64,000 nt of DNA from Gaetbulibacter sp. S0825 (GCF_011777505.1 NZ_JAATJT010000002.1:248001-312000); one strand, 5' to 3'. Shown: positions 18,087 through 26,833, numbered from the stretch's first letter. Made by a program: numbers and translations. The notes: generated by a model from the sequence alone, not told the origin.

Positions 18087-19985
18087 TTATTTTCTTTTGT
18101 AAGTATTTGTATTTGTAAGTTCTATTAAATTATTTTCGAGCATGTCTCTTAGTATTGAAGATATTTTATGTTCCTTTATTTTGGTTATCTCAATAATGCC
18201 TCTTGATGATAAAGGTTTTTCTGCTAAAACCGAAATAATTTTTTCAATATCTGTATCTAGTACTATCGTAGATACTTTTGTATTCTTTTTTATGCATACA
18301 GAGCAAATACCACAATCTTTTGCGTTTTCTTCACCAAAATAGGAGAGAAGTTGTACGCTTTTACAAATAGCGTCATTGTTTATATAATCAATAACAGCAG
18401 TTACTTGTTGTTTTTTTAATTCGTTTTGCTGTTCTATAATTCTAGTTATTCGGTTGATAGTTTTGTCGTCTTCTCTAGGTTCAAGAAATGTTATTTCAGC
18501 ATCCGTCCTGCTTAGTTTTAACGAAATAATATTATCCTTTTCTAGCTGAACTAAAGTATCAATAATGTCGTCGTCTTGTAAAGATAGTTTCTTTGCAATA
18601 ATTGCGGTGTTGATCTTTACATCTTGGTCAAATGCGCCACCATAAGTCCTTAAAATGGATTTCACTATCATGCTTATATCTTGGTGTTTTTCTAAATATG
18701 TAAACAATTGACTGCTACTAATTAAAAACATGATAACAGATGTATTTTGATATTGTTGTGATAAATGAATAATGCTTGTCCTATCTAATGCCTGCAAAGC
18801 ATTATATGTTGTGTGAGTGTTGAAATTATAAGTTTTACAAAAGGAATTAAAATTAAAATCATAAGTTGTAAATTCTCCTTCGCCATAAGATATTTGAAAG
18901 TAGTTGCACAACTTTCTGTAAACCAATTTTATAAAATCTATACTTGGTAAAACCTTTAAAAATTGATTCTTTACATGTTGTTCGTCTCCTTTGTTTTTTA
19001 AAATAACTGCAAAAGCTTTTTGACTATTACGACCAGCTCTCCCAGCTTCTTGAAAATAACTCTCTAAACTCTCAGGAAGATTTACATGAATAACTGTTTT
19101 CACATCTGCTTTATCAATTCCCATTCCAAAAGCGTTGGTAGCGACCATTACTTGCTTTTGGTTGTTAAACCATTGATTAAAATGCGATTCTTTTTCGTTG
19201 TTTGAAAGCCCACCATGGTAATACGTACTTAGAAACCCCTTTTTTTCTAAATAAGTATGAATTTCGTAAGTGTGTTTTCTACTTCTGGCGTAAATAATGG
19301 ATGATTGCGGATTTTTATTTAATATTTGCTCAATTTTATAAAACTTGTCTTCAGCTTCAAAAACCATAAAAGCTAGGTGTTCCCTTTTAAAACTTTGTTT
19401 AAAGATTTTTGGACTAATAAAATCAAGGTTTTTTATAATATCTTCTACTACTTTAGCTCTTGCAGTAGCCGTTAAAGCAATGATATTAACAGTTGGTTGC
19501 AATTCTCTGAGTGTCGTAATGTTTTTATAGGCTGGCCTAAAATCGTTTCCCCATTGGCTAATACAATGTGCTTCATCTACAGCAATAAGATTAACATTCA
19601 TTTGTCTAATCCTATCTTGAACGATGTCTTGTTGCAAACGCTCGGGAGAGAGATATAAGAATTTGTAATTACCATAAATACAATTATCGAGCATAGTGTT
19701 TAGCTCGTCGTATTTATATTCACTAGTTAATGCCATGGCTTTAATATCCTTTTCTTTTAAAGCTCTTACTTGATCTTTCATTAAAGAGATTAAAGGAGAG
19801 ATAACAATACAAATGCCTTCTTTTATCAAAGCGGGAATTTGAAAGCATATAGACTTTCCGCCGCCAGTTGGAAGTAACGCAAACGTATCCTCACCTTCAA
19901 GAACAGCATTAATAATGTCTTCTTGTTGAGGCCTGAAACTAGTATGGTTCCAATATTTCTCTAATATTTGAATAGGATGAGACAC
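18087..19985 (-). CDS. recQ: ATP-dependent DNA helicase RecQ
   Basis: 632 residues. Walker A is LLPTGGGKS (residues 37-45), the DEAH box is in AVDEAHCISQWGNDFRP, helicase C motifs include MVATNAFGMGIDKADV and YFQEAGRAGRNS, and the RecQ-type zinc region ends with CGICSVC. A winged-helix region follows. No clear HRDC domain is present, so this is a short RecQ. It unwinds DNA 3' to 5' in repair and recombination. The start is GTG: its G is shared with the TAG stop of the upstream ATPase gene (TAGTG), a one-base overlap that implies translational coupling. Confidence 0.95.
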   Translation of the reverse strand: MSHPIQILEKYWNHTSFRPQQEDIINAVLEGEDTFALLPTGGGKSICFQIPALIKEGICIVISPLISLMKDQVRALKEKDIKAMALTSEYKYDELNTMLDNCIYGNYKFLYLSPERLQQDIVQDRIRQMNVNLIAVDEAHCISQWGNDFRPAYKNITTLRELQPTVNIIALTATARAKVVEDIIKNLDFISPKIFKQSFKREHLAFMVFEAEDKFYKIEQILNKNPQSSIIYARSRKHTYEIHTYLEKKGFLSTYYHGGLSNNEKESHFNQWFNNQKQVMVATNAFGMGIDKADVKTVIHVNLPESLESYFQEAGRAGRNSQKAFAVILKNKGDEQHVKNQFLKVLPSIDFIKLVYRKLCNYFQISYGEGEFTTYDFNFNSFCKTYNFNTHTTYNALQALDRTSIIHLSQQYQNTSVIMFLISSSQLFTYLEKHQDISMIVKSILRTYGGAFDQDVKINTAIIAKKLSLQDDDIIDTLVQLEKDNIISLKLSRTDAEITFLEPREDDKTINRITRIIEQQNELKKQQVTAVIDYINNDAICKSVQLLSYFGEENAKDCGICSVCIKKNTKVSTIVLDTDIEKIISVLAEKPLSSRGIIEITKIKEHKISSILRDMLENNLIELTNTNTYKRK

Positions 19986-20527
19986 TATAGTTTTTTCACG
20001 ATATTTAGTATAAAATCGGTACGCTTTTCAATTGAATCAAAGGGTACGTCATGTAGGTCGTAACCATATCGAGAATATGTATTTACTAAGTGGTCATGAA
20101 TCTGTACGGCTTGGTCAAAATTTTCATAGCGCTCATTATCACTCACATAAATTTGCTGCCATGGCGCCAGTATAAACACATGTTCGTAAGTATGATTTTC
20201 ACAAGCTTTAATAAATCTCTCTGGATAACTTGTTCCTAAAAAATCCATATAAGCCACTATATCTGGAATTCCTCTGTCTATAAAAGTAAATTCCCTATCA
20301 TTGGTTAAGGCTTTATGAAATTGTTTCTTTCTACCCTCTAAAAGCATATCACTAAACAATAAAGGGTCGGTTAGAAATAATTGCTCAACACCTTTTTTTT
20401 GGGCATCAAGGGTCACTTGCCTAGACACTTCTTCGAAACATACAAAATCTCTTCGCAATAACTCATTAATAATAGAAGTTTTACCTGTACCTGGACCACC
20501 AGTTATAATAATTTTTTTTACACCCAA
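19985..20527 (-). CDS. AAA-family ATPase (AAA_28 type)
   Basis: 180 residues beginning with a P-loop (IIITGGPGTGKTSIINEL). Further segments are typical of AAA_28-like small nucleotide-binding proteins (FVCFEEVSRQVTLDAQ, REFTFIDRGIPDIVAYMDF, VFILAPWQQIYVSDNERYEN). It is likely a small kinase or NTPase of unknown substrate. It is first in an operon with recQ and fmt, an order seen in other flavobacteria as far as I recall. It diverges from the DUF493 gene across 91 bp. Confidence 0.8.
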   Translation of the reverse strand: MGVKKIIITGGPGTGKTSIINELLRRDFVCFEEVSRQVTLDAQKKGVEQLFLTDPLLFSDMLLEGRKKQFHKALTNDREFTFIDRGIPDIVAYMDFLGTSYPERFIKACENHTYEHVFILAPWQQIYVSDNERYENFDQAVQIHDHLVNTYSRYGYDLHDVPFDSIEKRTDFILNIVKKL

Positions 20528-20590
20528 AGTCTATTGATTTTCTCAGTAAAAATCGTAATTAAATGCAGAAATAAAAAATATTTAAAAGCG

Positions 20591-20598
20591 TATATTTG
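20591..20598 (+). promoter_or_regulatory. -7 box of the DUF493 gene
   Basis: TATATTTG followed by TCCCG, 20 bp before the ATG. No clear -33 TTTG at the expected distance. Confidence 0.5.
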
Positions 20599-20618
20599 TC
20601 CCGCTTAAAAAAAAGGTT

Positions 20619-20909
20619 ATGAGTAAACCAAATGCAGAAGAATTTTATAAGAAACTAAAAGAACAACTTTTAGAAACGGCTACATGGCCATCGGAGTATT
20701 TATATAAGTTTATTGTTAAATCTGATCTTGCCAAAATAGCAGAGATTGAAGCTCTTTTTGACAATACAGGTGCGGTTATAAATACTATCGAATCTAAGAA
20801 CGGAAAGTACACGAGTGTTTCAATAAATGTGATTATGAAAGATCCAGACGCAGTTATTTCTAAGTATATAGAAGTAACAAACAATGTTGAAGGTGTAATT
20901 TCGTTATAA
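20619..20909 (+). CDS. DUF493 (YbeD-like) family protein
   Basis: 96 residues, one small alpha-beta domain. DUF493 features: WPSEYLYKFIVKSD, the variable middle, and SKNGKYTSVSINVIM near the strand-rich core. These proteins are cytoplasmic with an ACT/ferredoxin-like fold and are thought to be regulatory, but no function is settled. It is the first gene of a plus-strand set leading to the DUF4290 gene and murA, with a 134-bp gap before the next gene. Confidence 0.85.
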   Translation: MSKPNAEEFYKKLKEQLLETATWPSEYLYKFIVKSDLAKIAEIEALFDNTGAVINTIESKNGKYTSVSINVIMKDPDAVISKYIEVTNNVEGVISL

Positions 20910-21043
20910 AGTTGTATAATTTGCAGATAATTATTGTGTCAAAAATCAATTAAAAGCAATTGCTATTGTTTATTTTTTTGTACTTTGGCAAAAGTAAAAC
21001 TTCGTAAGAACTTATTAATTCTACACATACATAATACAATATT

Positions 21044-21679
21044 TTGATAGATCAATTAGAGTACAACACAGAGCGTGAACATTTAATTATACCAGAGTAT
21101 GGACGCCACATGCAAAAAATGATTAATTATGCTAAGACGCGCGAAACTAAAGAAGAGCGTAACAAACTAGCCAAATCAATTATTTCGGTTATGGGAAATT
21201 TGCAACCACATTTACGTGATGTGCCAGATTTTCAGCACAAACTTTGGGATCAACTTTTTATTATGTCCAATTTTGAATTGGATGCCGATTCACCTTTTGA
21301 AAAACCATCAAAAGAAGTTTTAGAGGCAAAACCAGAGCCTTTAGCTTATCCGCAAAATTTCCCAAAATATCGTTTTTATGGTAATAATATTAAAACCATG
21401 ATTGATGTTGCCAATACTTGGGAAGATGGCGAACTAAAAGAAGCATTAGTCTATACTATTGCTAATCACATGAAAAAATGCTTCTTAAACTGGAACAAAG
21501 ATACCGTTGAAGATGTTGTGATTTTTGATCACCTTTTTGAGTTATCTGATGGAAAAATTGACTTACGTGGAAGCGAAGAAGATTTAAGCGATTCTACTAG
21601 TTTAATGCGTTCTAAAAAGAAATATACCAAAAAAACTGGAGGAAAGAAAAGTAACAACCGAGGTCGTAAACGCTATTAA
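21044..21679 (+). CDS. DUF4290 family protein
   Basis: 211 residues. The conserved core (LEYNTEREHLIIPEYGRHMQ, ANHMKKCFLNWNK) matches DUF4290, a Bacteroidota protein of unknown function usually found just before murA, as here (7-bp gap). The C-terminus is a Lys/Arg-rich tail (KKKYTKKTGGKKSNNRGRKRY) suggesting nucleic-acid or membrane-phosphate contact. The start is TTG: no in-frame ATG lies upstream, and the first ATG downstream (residue 23) would remove the conserved N-terminal motif. Confidence 0.85.
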   Translation: MIDQLEYNTEREHLIIPEYGRHMQKMINYAKTRETKEERNKLAKSIISVMGNLQPHLRDVPDFQHKLWDQLFIMSNFELDADSPFEKPSKEVLEAKPEPLAYPQNFPKYRFYGNNIKTMIDVANTWEDGELKEALVYTIANHMKKCFLNWNKDTVEDVVIFDHLFELSDGKIDLRGSEEDLSDSTSLMRSKKKYTKKTGGKKSNNRGRKRY

Positions 21680-21686
21680 TTAATCA

Positions 21687-22994
21687 ATGAGTACATTTAA
21701 GATTGAAGGTGGTCACCAATTAAAAGGAGAAATACAACCACAAGGAGCAAAGAATGAGGCACTTCAAATTTTATGTGCAGTTCTTCTCACTCCAAAGAAA
21801 GTTACCATACATAACATTCCTGACATTGTTGATGTCAACAAACTCATAAAGCTTTTAGAGAAATTAGGTGTTAAGGTCAATAAATTGGCTCATGGCTCAT
21901 ATAGTTTTCAAGCTGATGAAGTCAATTTGCCTTATTTAGAAACTGAGCAATTTAAAATTGATGGAGGCGGTTTACGAGGTTCAATTATGATTGTTGGTCC
22001 TTTACTTGGTCGTTTTGGTAAAGGGTTTATCCCAAAACCAGGAGGCGATAAAATTGGAAGACGTAGACTAGATACACATTTTCAAGGATTTGTAAATTTA
22101 GGTGCATCTTTTAGGTATAATCGCGAAGAGCATTTTTATGGTGTTGAAGCTAAAAATCTAAAAGGAGCCTATATGCTTCTTGATGAGGCTTCTGTTACAG
22201 GAACAGCCAATATTGTGATGGCTGCTGTTTTGGCCGAAGGCAAGACTACTATTTACAATGCAGCTTGCGAGCCATATTTACAACAGCTTTGTAAAATGTT
22301 GAATAGAATGGGAGCTAAGATTTCTGGTATTGGTTCTAATATGCTCATTATTGAAGGAGTAGATAGTTTAGGAGGTACAGAGCATACTATGCTTCCCGAT
22401 ATGGTTGAAATTGGAAGTTGGATTGGTTTAGCAGCGATGACCAAGAGTGAGCTTACCATTAAAAATGTAAGTTGGGATAATCTTGGATTAATTCCAACGG
22501 TATTTAGAAAATTAGGAATAACCGTTGAGCGTCAAGGTGATGATATTCATATTCCTGCTCATGAAAGTGGATACGAAATTCAAAGTTATATTGATGGCTC
22601 TATTTTAACCGTGAGTGATGCACCATGGCCAGGTTTTACCCCAGACTTATTAAGTATTGTTTTAGTTGTGGCAACGCAAGCTAGAGGCTCAGTACTAGTA
22701 CACCAAAAAATGTTTGAAAGTCGCTTATTTTTTGTAGATAAGTTAATTGATATGGGAGCTAAAATTATTTTATGCGACCCTCATAGAGCAAACGTTATTG
22801 GTCATGACTTTAAGTCAAGCTTAAAAGCTACCACAATGACATCTCCAGATATTAGAGCTGGTATTTCTTTATTAATTGCGGCTTTATCTGCAAAAGGAAC
22901 ATCTACAATCCATAACATTGAACAAATAGATCGTGGTTACGAACGTATTGACGAACGTTTACGTGCTATTGGTGCTAAGATTGAAAGAGTTTAA
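21687..22994 (+). CDS. murA: UDP-N-acetylglucosamine 1-carboxyvinyltransferase
   Basis: 435 residues of the EPSP synthase-like fold (GGHQLKGEIQPQGAKNEALQ at the start, MLPDMVEIGSWIGLAAM, TDLL-like PDLLSIVLV). It catalyses the first committed step of peptidoglycan synthesis, enolpyruvyl transfer from PEP to UDP-GlcNAc. The active-site loop reads PGGDKIG: the position that is Cys115 in E. coli is Asp121 here (codon 22047-22049). Asp at this position is known from naturally fosfomycin-insensitive MurA proteins. Transcribed with the DUF4290 gene and followed by a terminator. Confidence 0.96.
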   Translation: MSTFKIEGGHQLKGEIQPQGAKNEALQILCAVLLTPKKVTIHNIPDIVDVNKLIKLLEKLGVKVNKLAHGSYSFQADEVNLPYLETEQFKIDGGGLRGSIMIVGPLLGRFGKGFIPKPGGDKIGRRRLDTHFQGFVNLGASFRYNREEHFYGVEAKNLKGAYMLLDEASVTGTANIVMAAVLAEGKTTIYNAACEPYLQQLCKMLNRMGAKISGIGSNMLIIEGVDSLGGTEHTMLPDMVEIGSWIGLAAMTKSELTIKNVSWDNLGLIPTVFRKLGITVERQGDDIHIPAHESGYEIQSYIDGSILTVSDAPWPGFTPDLLSIVLVVATQARGSVLVHQKMFESRLFFVDKLIDMGAKIILCDPHRANVIGHDFKSSLKATTMTSPDIRAGISLLIAALSAKGTSTIHNIEQIDRGYERIDERLRAIGAKIERV

Positions 22995-23021
22995 GACAAA
23001 ATAAGTATAAGTTAAAACATT

Positions 23022-23051
23022 AAAAAAGCTCCTAATTTTAGGAGCTTTTTT
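23022..23051. terminator. Bidirectional terminator between murA and the SnoaL-like gene
   Basis: A6, stem GCTCCTA / TAGGAGC with a short AT loop, T6. It lies between convergent genes. Confidence 0.88.
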
Positions 23052-23075
23052 AATTATATTAATAAGTGTATCGCA

Positions 23076-23435
23076 TTACATATCATAAAAAAATTGTTCG
23101 TTTACAATTTTTCCATCTTTTACTTCAAAAACGCATACTTCTTCCATTTGTGTGCGTCCTTTTTCTTTAAAAGTGACATCAAAACCCATTTTTGAAGTAA
23201 AGTGATTTCCAACAACTACTGGATCACTTATTTCTCCTTTATGAAACTCTTCCACATTATTTAGCCATATTTTATTCTTATTTATGACATTAGCTTTCCC
23301 AGTTACTATTGCTTCAGGAAACCCAGGCATTTCTTTACTTGTAACATTGTCTGCATACAGTTGTTCTATGCATTCTAAATTCTCACCTTTTCTGCACATT
23401 TCTACCCATTTGTTTGCTACTTCTTGTGTGTTCAT
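23076..23435 (-). CDS. SnoaL-like / NTF2-fold protein
   Basis: 119 residues, a single cone-shaped NTF2 domain: NTQEVANKWVEMCRKGENLECIEQLYADNV at the N-terminus and EEVCVFEVKDGKIVNEQFFYDM at the C-terminus are the usual ends of the fold. No catalytic residues allow a reaction to be named. It is cytoplasmic and stands alone between a terminator and the photolyase gene. Confidence 0.75.
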   Translation of the reverse strand: MNTQEVANKWVEMCRKGENLECIEQLYADNVTSKEMPGFPEAIVTGKANVINKNKIWLNNVEEFHKGEISDPVVVGNHFTSKMGFDVTFKEKGRTQMEEVCVFEVKDGKIVNEQFFYDM

Positions 23436-23500
23436 ATTACGTTAGTTTTATGTTAGACCTAAATTTAACAAAAAGGAAGCGCAATTCTATTAATAAAATG

Positions 23501-24811
23501 TTAGAATTGATCTAAAGCTTCTTTATAGGTTTTTAAGCAGCGTTCTCTAGCAAATTTATGTTCAACAATGGGTTGGGTATATGTAAGTTCTTGATATTCT
23601 GGCACCCATTGCTTAATGTAAGTATGGTCTTTATCAAATTTTTGAATTTGAGTAGTAGGATTAAAAATCCTGAAATAAGGTGCTGCATCGACACCACAAC
23701 CAGCAACCCATTGCCAATTACCAACATTACTTGCTAATTCATAATCGTGTAGTTTTTCAGCAAAATAGGCTTCACCTAAGCGCCAATCAATCAATAAATG
23801 TTTGCATAGAAAGCTACCAACCAACATACGTACACGATTGTGCATAAAACCTGTTTCATTAAGCTCACGCATTCCAGCATCAACTAATGGATAACCTGTT
23901 TTTCCTTCACACCAAGCTTTAAATTCTTCTTTATCATTACGCCATTGTATAGCATCGTATTGTGGTTTGAAGCTTTTAGTAATGGTATGCGGAAAATGCC
24001 ATAGAATTTGCATAAAAAACTCACGCCAAATAAGTTCTTTCAAAAAAGTATTATTATGACTCTTTAGAGCTTTTTGCACCATTTTCCTAGCGCTAACCGT
24101 TCCAAAGCGCAGATGAGGACCTAATTTTGAGGTGCCTTCTTTTGCAGGAAAGTTTCTTGTGGCTTCATAGTTATTTATAATTGAATCTGAAGCATCAAAA
24201 GACTCAATTGTTTGATTAGACTTTACGAAACCTATGTCGCTCAAACTTAAAAATGGAAGATTTGAAGCCATTACTAATCGTGATAAATTTTCTTCTGAAT
24301 TGTAATTTTTTATGAAATTGTTTTGTAAGGTTTCTATCCACTTTTTAGAATATGGTGTGTATACTTTGTATGATGTGCCATCATCTTTAACAACTTCATT
24401 GGTTTCAAAAATGACCTGGTCTTTATAGCTTTTAAAATCTATATTTTTTGTTTCTAAAAAAGCTTTCACATCGTTATCTCGCCTTTTTGCATAAGGCTCA
24501 TAATCGTGATTGGTAAATACTGTGTTGATAACGTAGTTGGTAGCTAACTGTTTAAAAACTTCTAAAGGTTTATTGTGAAACGTTGCTAAGGAACTTTCAA
24601 ATTTTTCTTTTAATGTGTCATTAATATCACTTAAAGTTTTGTGTATAAAAGTAACTCGTGCATCATTTTTAGGAAGTGATTCTAAAATATCTTTATCAAA
24701 GATGAATATTGGTAAAACATTGTATTTAGCATTTAATGCATGGAAAAGTCCAACATTATCTTCTAAACGCAAATCGCGTCTAAACCAGAATATGTTTATA
24801 GTGTCTTTCAT
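23501..24811 (-). CDS. phrB: Deoxyribodipyrimidine photo-lyase / cryptochrome family
   Basis: 436 residues. The N-terminal antenna-binding Rossmann domain begins NIFWFRRDLRLEDN. The FAD-binding C-terminal domain has EGTSKLGPHLRFGTVS, LIWREFFMQIL, GKTGYPLVDAGMREL, MHNRVRMLVGSFL and NWQWVAGCGVDAAPYFRIFNP. This is a class I CPD photolyase-like enzyme that splits UV dimers with blue light. A cryptochrome or 6-4 function is less likely but possible. It is the last gene of the six-gene operon and overlaps the SRPBCC gene by four bases. Confidence 0.93.
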   Translation of the reverse strand: MKDTINIFWFRRDLRLEDNVGLFHALNAKYNVLPIFIFDKDILESLPKNDARVTFIHKTLSDINDTLKEKFESSLATFHNKPLEVFKQLATNYVINTVFTNHDYEPYAKRRDNDVKAFLETKNIDFKSYKDQVIFETNEVVKDDGTSYKVYTPYSKKWIETLQNNFIKNYNSEENLSRLVMASNLPFLSLSDIGFVKSNQTIESFDASDSIINNYEATRNFPAKEGTSKLGPHLRFGTVSARKMVQKALKSHNNTFLKELIWREFFMQILWHFPHTITKSFKPQYDAIQWRNDKEEFKAWCEGKTGYPLVDAGMRELNETGFMHNRVRMLVGSFLCKHLLIDWRLGEAYFAEKLHDYELASNVGNWQWVAGCGVDAAPYFRIFNPTTQIQKFDKDHTYIKQWVPEYQELTYTQPIVEHKFARERCLKTYKEALDQF

Positions 24812-25272
24812 TTATAAGAGCCAAATAATTCTTCCATTTTTTTGGTTCGATATGCAAAAATTTCTTCCAGTTTTGGCTTTACTAATATTGGTTGTGCTAA
24901 TTGCCCAAGCCAACCAAAAGGCACTTTGTAATCTATAATGTCTTCCATTTCAACACCACCTTCAATTTCTTTTATAAAATGCTTATGATGCCATAATGCG
25001 TATGGCCCAAAGCGTTGTTCGTCAACAAAATATTGCTTGTCTATGACATGAGTAATTTCGGTTACCCATTTAGTTTTAATCCCTAAAACAGGAGTTACAA
25101 TGTATTGAATAATTTGTCCTGGATACATTGGTCTATCTGCTCCTGAAAGAATATCAAAACTCATATAATCTGGCGTTATGGTTTTTAAATTTGCAGGACT
25201 CGATAAAAACTCCCAAGCTTCATCTATTGAGATTGGAAGGTTTTGCTTTTTATGTAGTTGATAAAGTTTCAT
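24808..25272 (-). CDS. SRPBCC-family protein in photolyase operon
   Basis: 154 residues of the SRPBCC/START helix-grip fold: LPISIDEAWEFLSSPANLKTITPDYM is the typical family start, and VEMEDIIDYKVPFGWLG and FAYRTKKMEELFG are typical later segments. Homologues are often annotated as cell division inhibitor or cyclase-like, without firm evidence, and commonly neighbour photolyase genes. The stop overlaps the start of the photolyase gene and the start abuts the tspO stop, so coupling is tight. It probably binds a hydrophobic small molecule; the ligand is unknown. Confidence 0.8.
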   Translation of the reverse strand: MKLYQLHKKQNLPISIDEAWEFLSSPANLKTITPDYMSFDILSGADRPMYPGQIIQYIVTPVLGIKTKWVTEITHVIDKQYFVDEQRFGPYALWHHKHFIKEIEGGVEMEDIIDYKVPFGWLGQLAQPILVKPKLEEIFAYRTKKMEELFGSYK

Positions 25273-25737
25273 CTAGTTATGAATAACAACGTATAAGTTT
25301 AAAGATATGGCAATGCAAAGCCAGAGAATGTAAGGCAGTAATAGAAATCTTATTGTTTGTAAAGACTCTCCTCTAAATGTTAAGAAGTAATACAGAATTA
25401 CAATTAGCAATAAAACAATGACTATCAATGCAGAAAGGGTCATATGCTGATTGAAAAATATGTAATTCCAACTCACATTTAATACGACTTGAAACGCATA
25501 TAGCAACCATAAAAATTTGGAGTTTTGCCAATCGAAGAGATAAGCTAAATATATTGAGAAGCAAATCATAATGGTGGTCCATGCAACACCAAACACCCAA
25601 CCTGGAGGTGTCCAAGGCGCTAAATTTTGATTCATGTACCAACTAGAGGTTGGGCCATTATTCATTAGTAAATTACCAATGTATAAGCCTCCAAAGTTTA
25701 TGATTAAAAATAAAAGTATGAGTTGGTAAAATTTCAT
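25273..25737 (-). CDS. tspO: TspO/MBR family membrane protein
   Basis: 154 residues with five predicted membrane helices and the family signature WTPPGWVFGVAWT, followed by WLLYAFQVVLNVSWNYIFF. TspO proteins bind porphyrins and other tetrapyrroles and are linked to light and oxidative stress responses. Here the gene sits between the SRPBCC gene and the 56-residue gene without any spacer, in an operon with photolyase and glutathione peroxidase, which fits a photo-oxidative stress role. Confidence 0.9.
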   Translation of the reverse strand: MKFYQLILLFLIINFGGLYIGNLLMNNGPTSSWYMNQNLAPWTPPGWVFGVAWTTIMICFSIYLAYLFDWQNSKFLWLLYAFQVVLNVSWNYIFFNQHMTLSALIVIVLLLIVILYYFLTFRGESLQTIRFLLLPYILWLCIAISLNLYVVIHN

Positions 25738-25908
25738 TTAGCCTTGTTTTAAAACGTCTATTTGGCCTAGTGTTTTCTGAGCTTCAGCATATTTTTCATC
25801 ACTCTTGGCTCTATCTATAGAAGATAATGTATGCCATTCGCTCATAAGTTTTTCATACTGTTTTTGTAAGATATCCAGTTTTGATTTTGATTTAAAAAGT
25901 CCAAACAT
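25738..25908 (-). CDS. Small Lacal_2735-like protein (56 residues)
   Basis: An ATG at 25908 and a TAA at 25738 give a 56-residue, charged, mostly helical protein starting MFGLFKSKSKLDILQKQYEK and ending IDVLKQG. It fits a small flavobacterial family known as Lacal_2735 proteins, recognised from memory. The gene fills the gap between tspO (0 bp) and gpx (2 bp), and that packing is itself evidence that it is real. No signal peptide. The heptad-like pattern suggests a short coiled coil. Function unknown. Confidence 0.85.
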   Translation of the reverse strand: MFGLFKSKSKLDILQKQYEKLMSEWHTLSSIDRAKSDEKYAEAQKTLGQIDVLKQG

Positions 25909-25910
25909 AA

Positions 25911-26447
25911 TTATAAGTATTTCGTTATTTTTTTACTTAATGGTTTTGTTGTTGAGTAAAAATAGTCAACTAGATTACCTTTAGGATTCACAAGGTATTT
26001 TTGAAAATTCCATTTAACATTGGAATTATTAAAACCATTTATATTTTTATCAGTTAGCCATTTGTATAGTGGATGTTGTGCGTTTCCTTTAACATCAATT
26101 TTTTCTGTAATTAAGAAATCGACACCATAATTTACTTCACAAAACTCTTGAATTTCAAAAGCAGTACCTGGCTCTTGACTTCCAAATTGATTGCATGGAA
26201 CACCAATAACCACAAGCTTGTTTTTAAAGGTATCATGAAGTTTTTGAAGCTCTTTATATTGAGGTGTAAAGCCACATTTTGAGGCTACATTAACAAATAA
26301 AATGTGTTTCCCTTTAAAATCAGAAAAATGGATTGATTTACCTTGTAAGCTATTTATTTTTATATCATAAATAGAATGTTTGTGAATGTTCTTTTTATCT
26401 AAATCTGAGCTAAAAATATTTTTTATTGATTTTTTTAAGAAATCCAT
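25911..26447 (-). CDS. Glutathione peroxidase-family thiol peroxidase
   Basis: 178 residues, with the peroxidatic Cys58 in VNVASKCGFTPQY, then GVPCNQFGSQEPGT (the second Cys region and the active-site Gln) and VKWNFQKYLVNP (active-site Trp and Asn). It is a Cys enzyme, not a selenoprotein, and probably uses thioredoxin, as most bacterial members do. Substrates are hydrogen peroxide and lipid peroxides. Residues 1-20 are an extra charged N-terminus without a clear signal. Second gene of the six-gene operon. Confidence 0.92.
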   Translation of the reverse strand: MDFLKKSIKNIFSSDLDKKNIHKHSIYDIKINSLQGKSIHFSDFKGKHILFVNVASKCGFTPQYKELQKLHDTFKNKLVVIGVPCNQFGSQEPGTAFEIQEFCEVNYGVDFLITEKIDVKGNAQHPLYKWLTDKNINGFNNSNVKWNFQKYLVNPKGNLVDYFYSTTKPLSKKITKYL

Positions 26448-26678
26448 TTAGTATGCCTCTGTTAACGGTCGACCTTTAAGACGTTTTTCTATTTTCTGCT
26501 TTATCACGGTTAAACGTTTCATGATGTCCATAATTCGAGCATCTTTTTCCTTTTTATAGATTTCATTCAAACCTAAAATAAGTGATTTTGCTTCTCTAGA
26601 AATTTTCACTCTATCACTTGTAGATAAGCTACGTCTTTTTTGTTTTTCAAACTCTAAGGCTTTGTTTATTATATCCAT
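26448..26678 (-). CDS. Small conserved-looking charged protein, first gene of the photo-oxidative stress operon
   Basis: 76 residues, very rich in Lys, Arg and Glu, predicted all-helical (MDIINKALEFEKQKRRSLST, IMKRLTVIKQKIEKRLKGRP). Its stop directly abuts the gpx start, so it is part of the operon and probably translated with it. No known domain is recognised. The charge pattern suggests a nucleic-acid or protein-binding helical hairpin; this is only inference. Confidence 0.7.
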   Translation of the reverse strand: MDIINKALEFEKQKRRSLSTSDRVKISREAKSLILGLNEIYKKEKDARIMDIMKRLTVIKQKIEKRLKGRPLTEAY

Positions 26679-26722
26679 ACTTAGTTTATTTCTTTTTATT
26701 ACTATTTATTCTTTAGATGTCC

Positions 26723-26796
26723 CAAAATTACAAAATGTTTAATTTAAAATAATAAAGATTAAACAAAATTTAACATAGTTATTTTAACTAATGTTA
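26723..26796. promoter_or_regulatory. Control region between the stress operon and acr3: -7 box and two dyads
   Basis: On the minus strand a -7 box TAATTTTG (26723-26730) precedes the operon by 45 bp. Two inverted repeats follow: TGTTTAAT / ATTAAACA with a 14-bp spacer (26736-26765), and TAACATAGTTA / TAACTAATGTTA with a 3-bp spacer (26771-26796, one unpaired base). The second is almost midway between the two divergent start codons. They look like operator sites. The regulator is not encoded in the window. Confidence 0.5.
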
Positions 26797-26833
26797 TGTT
26801 TTTGTCAAGAATCCTATCATAATTCCATTAATG

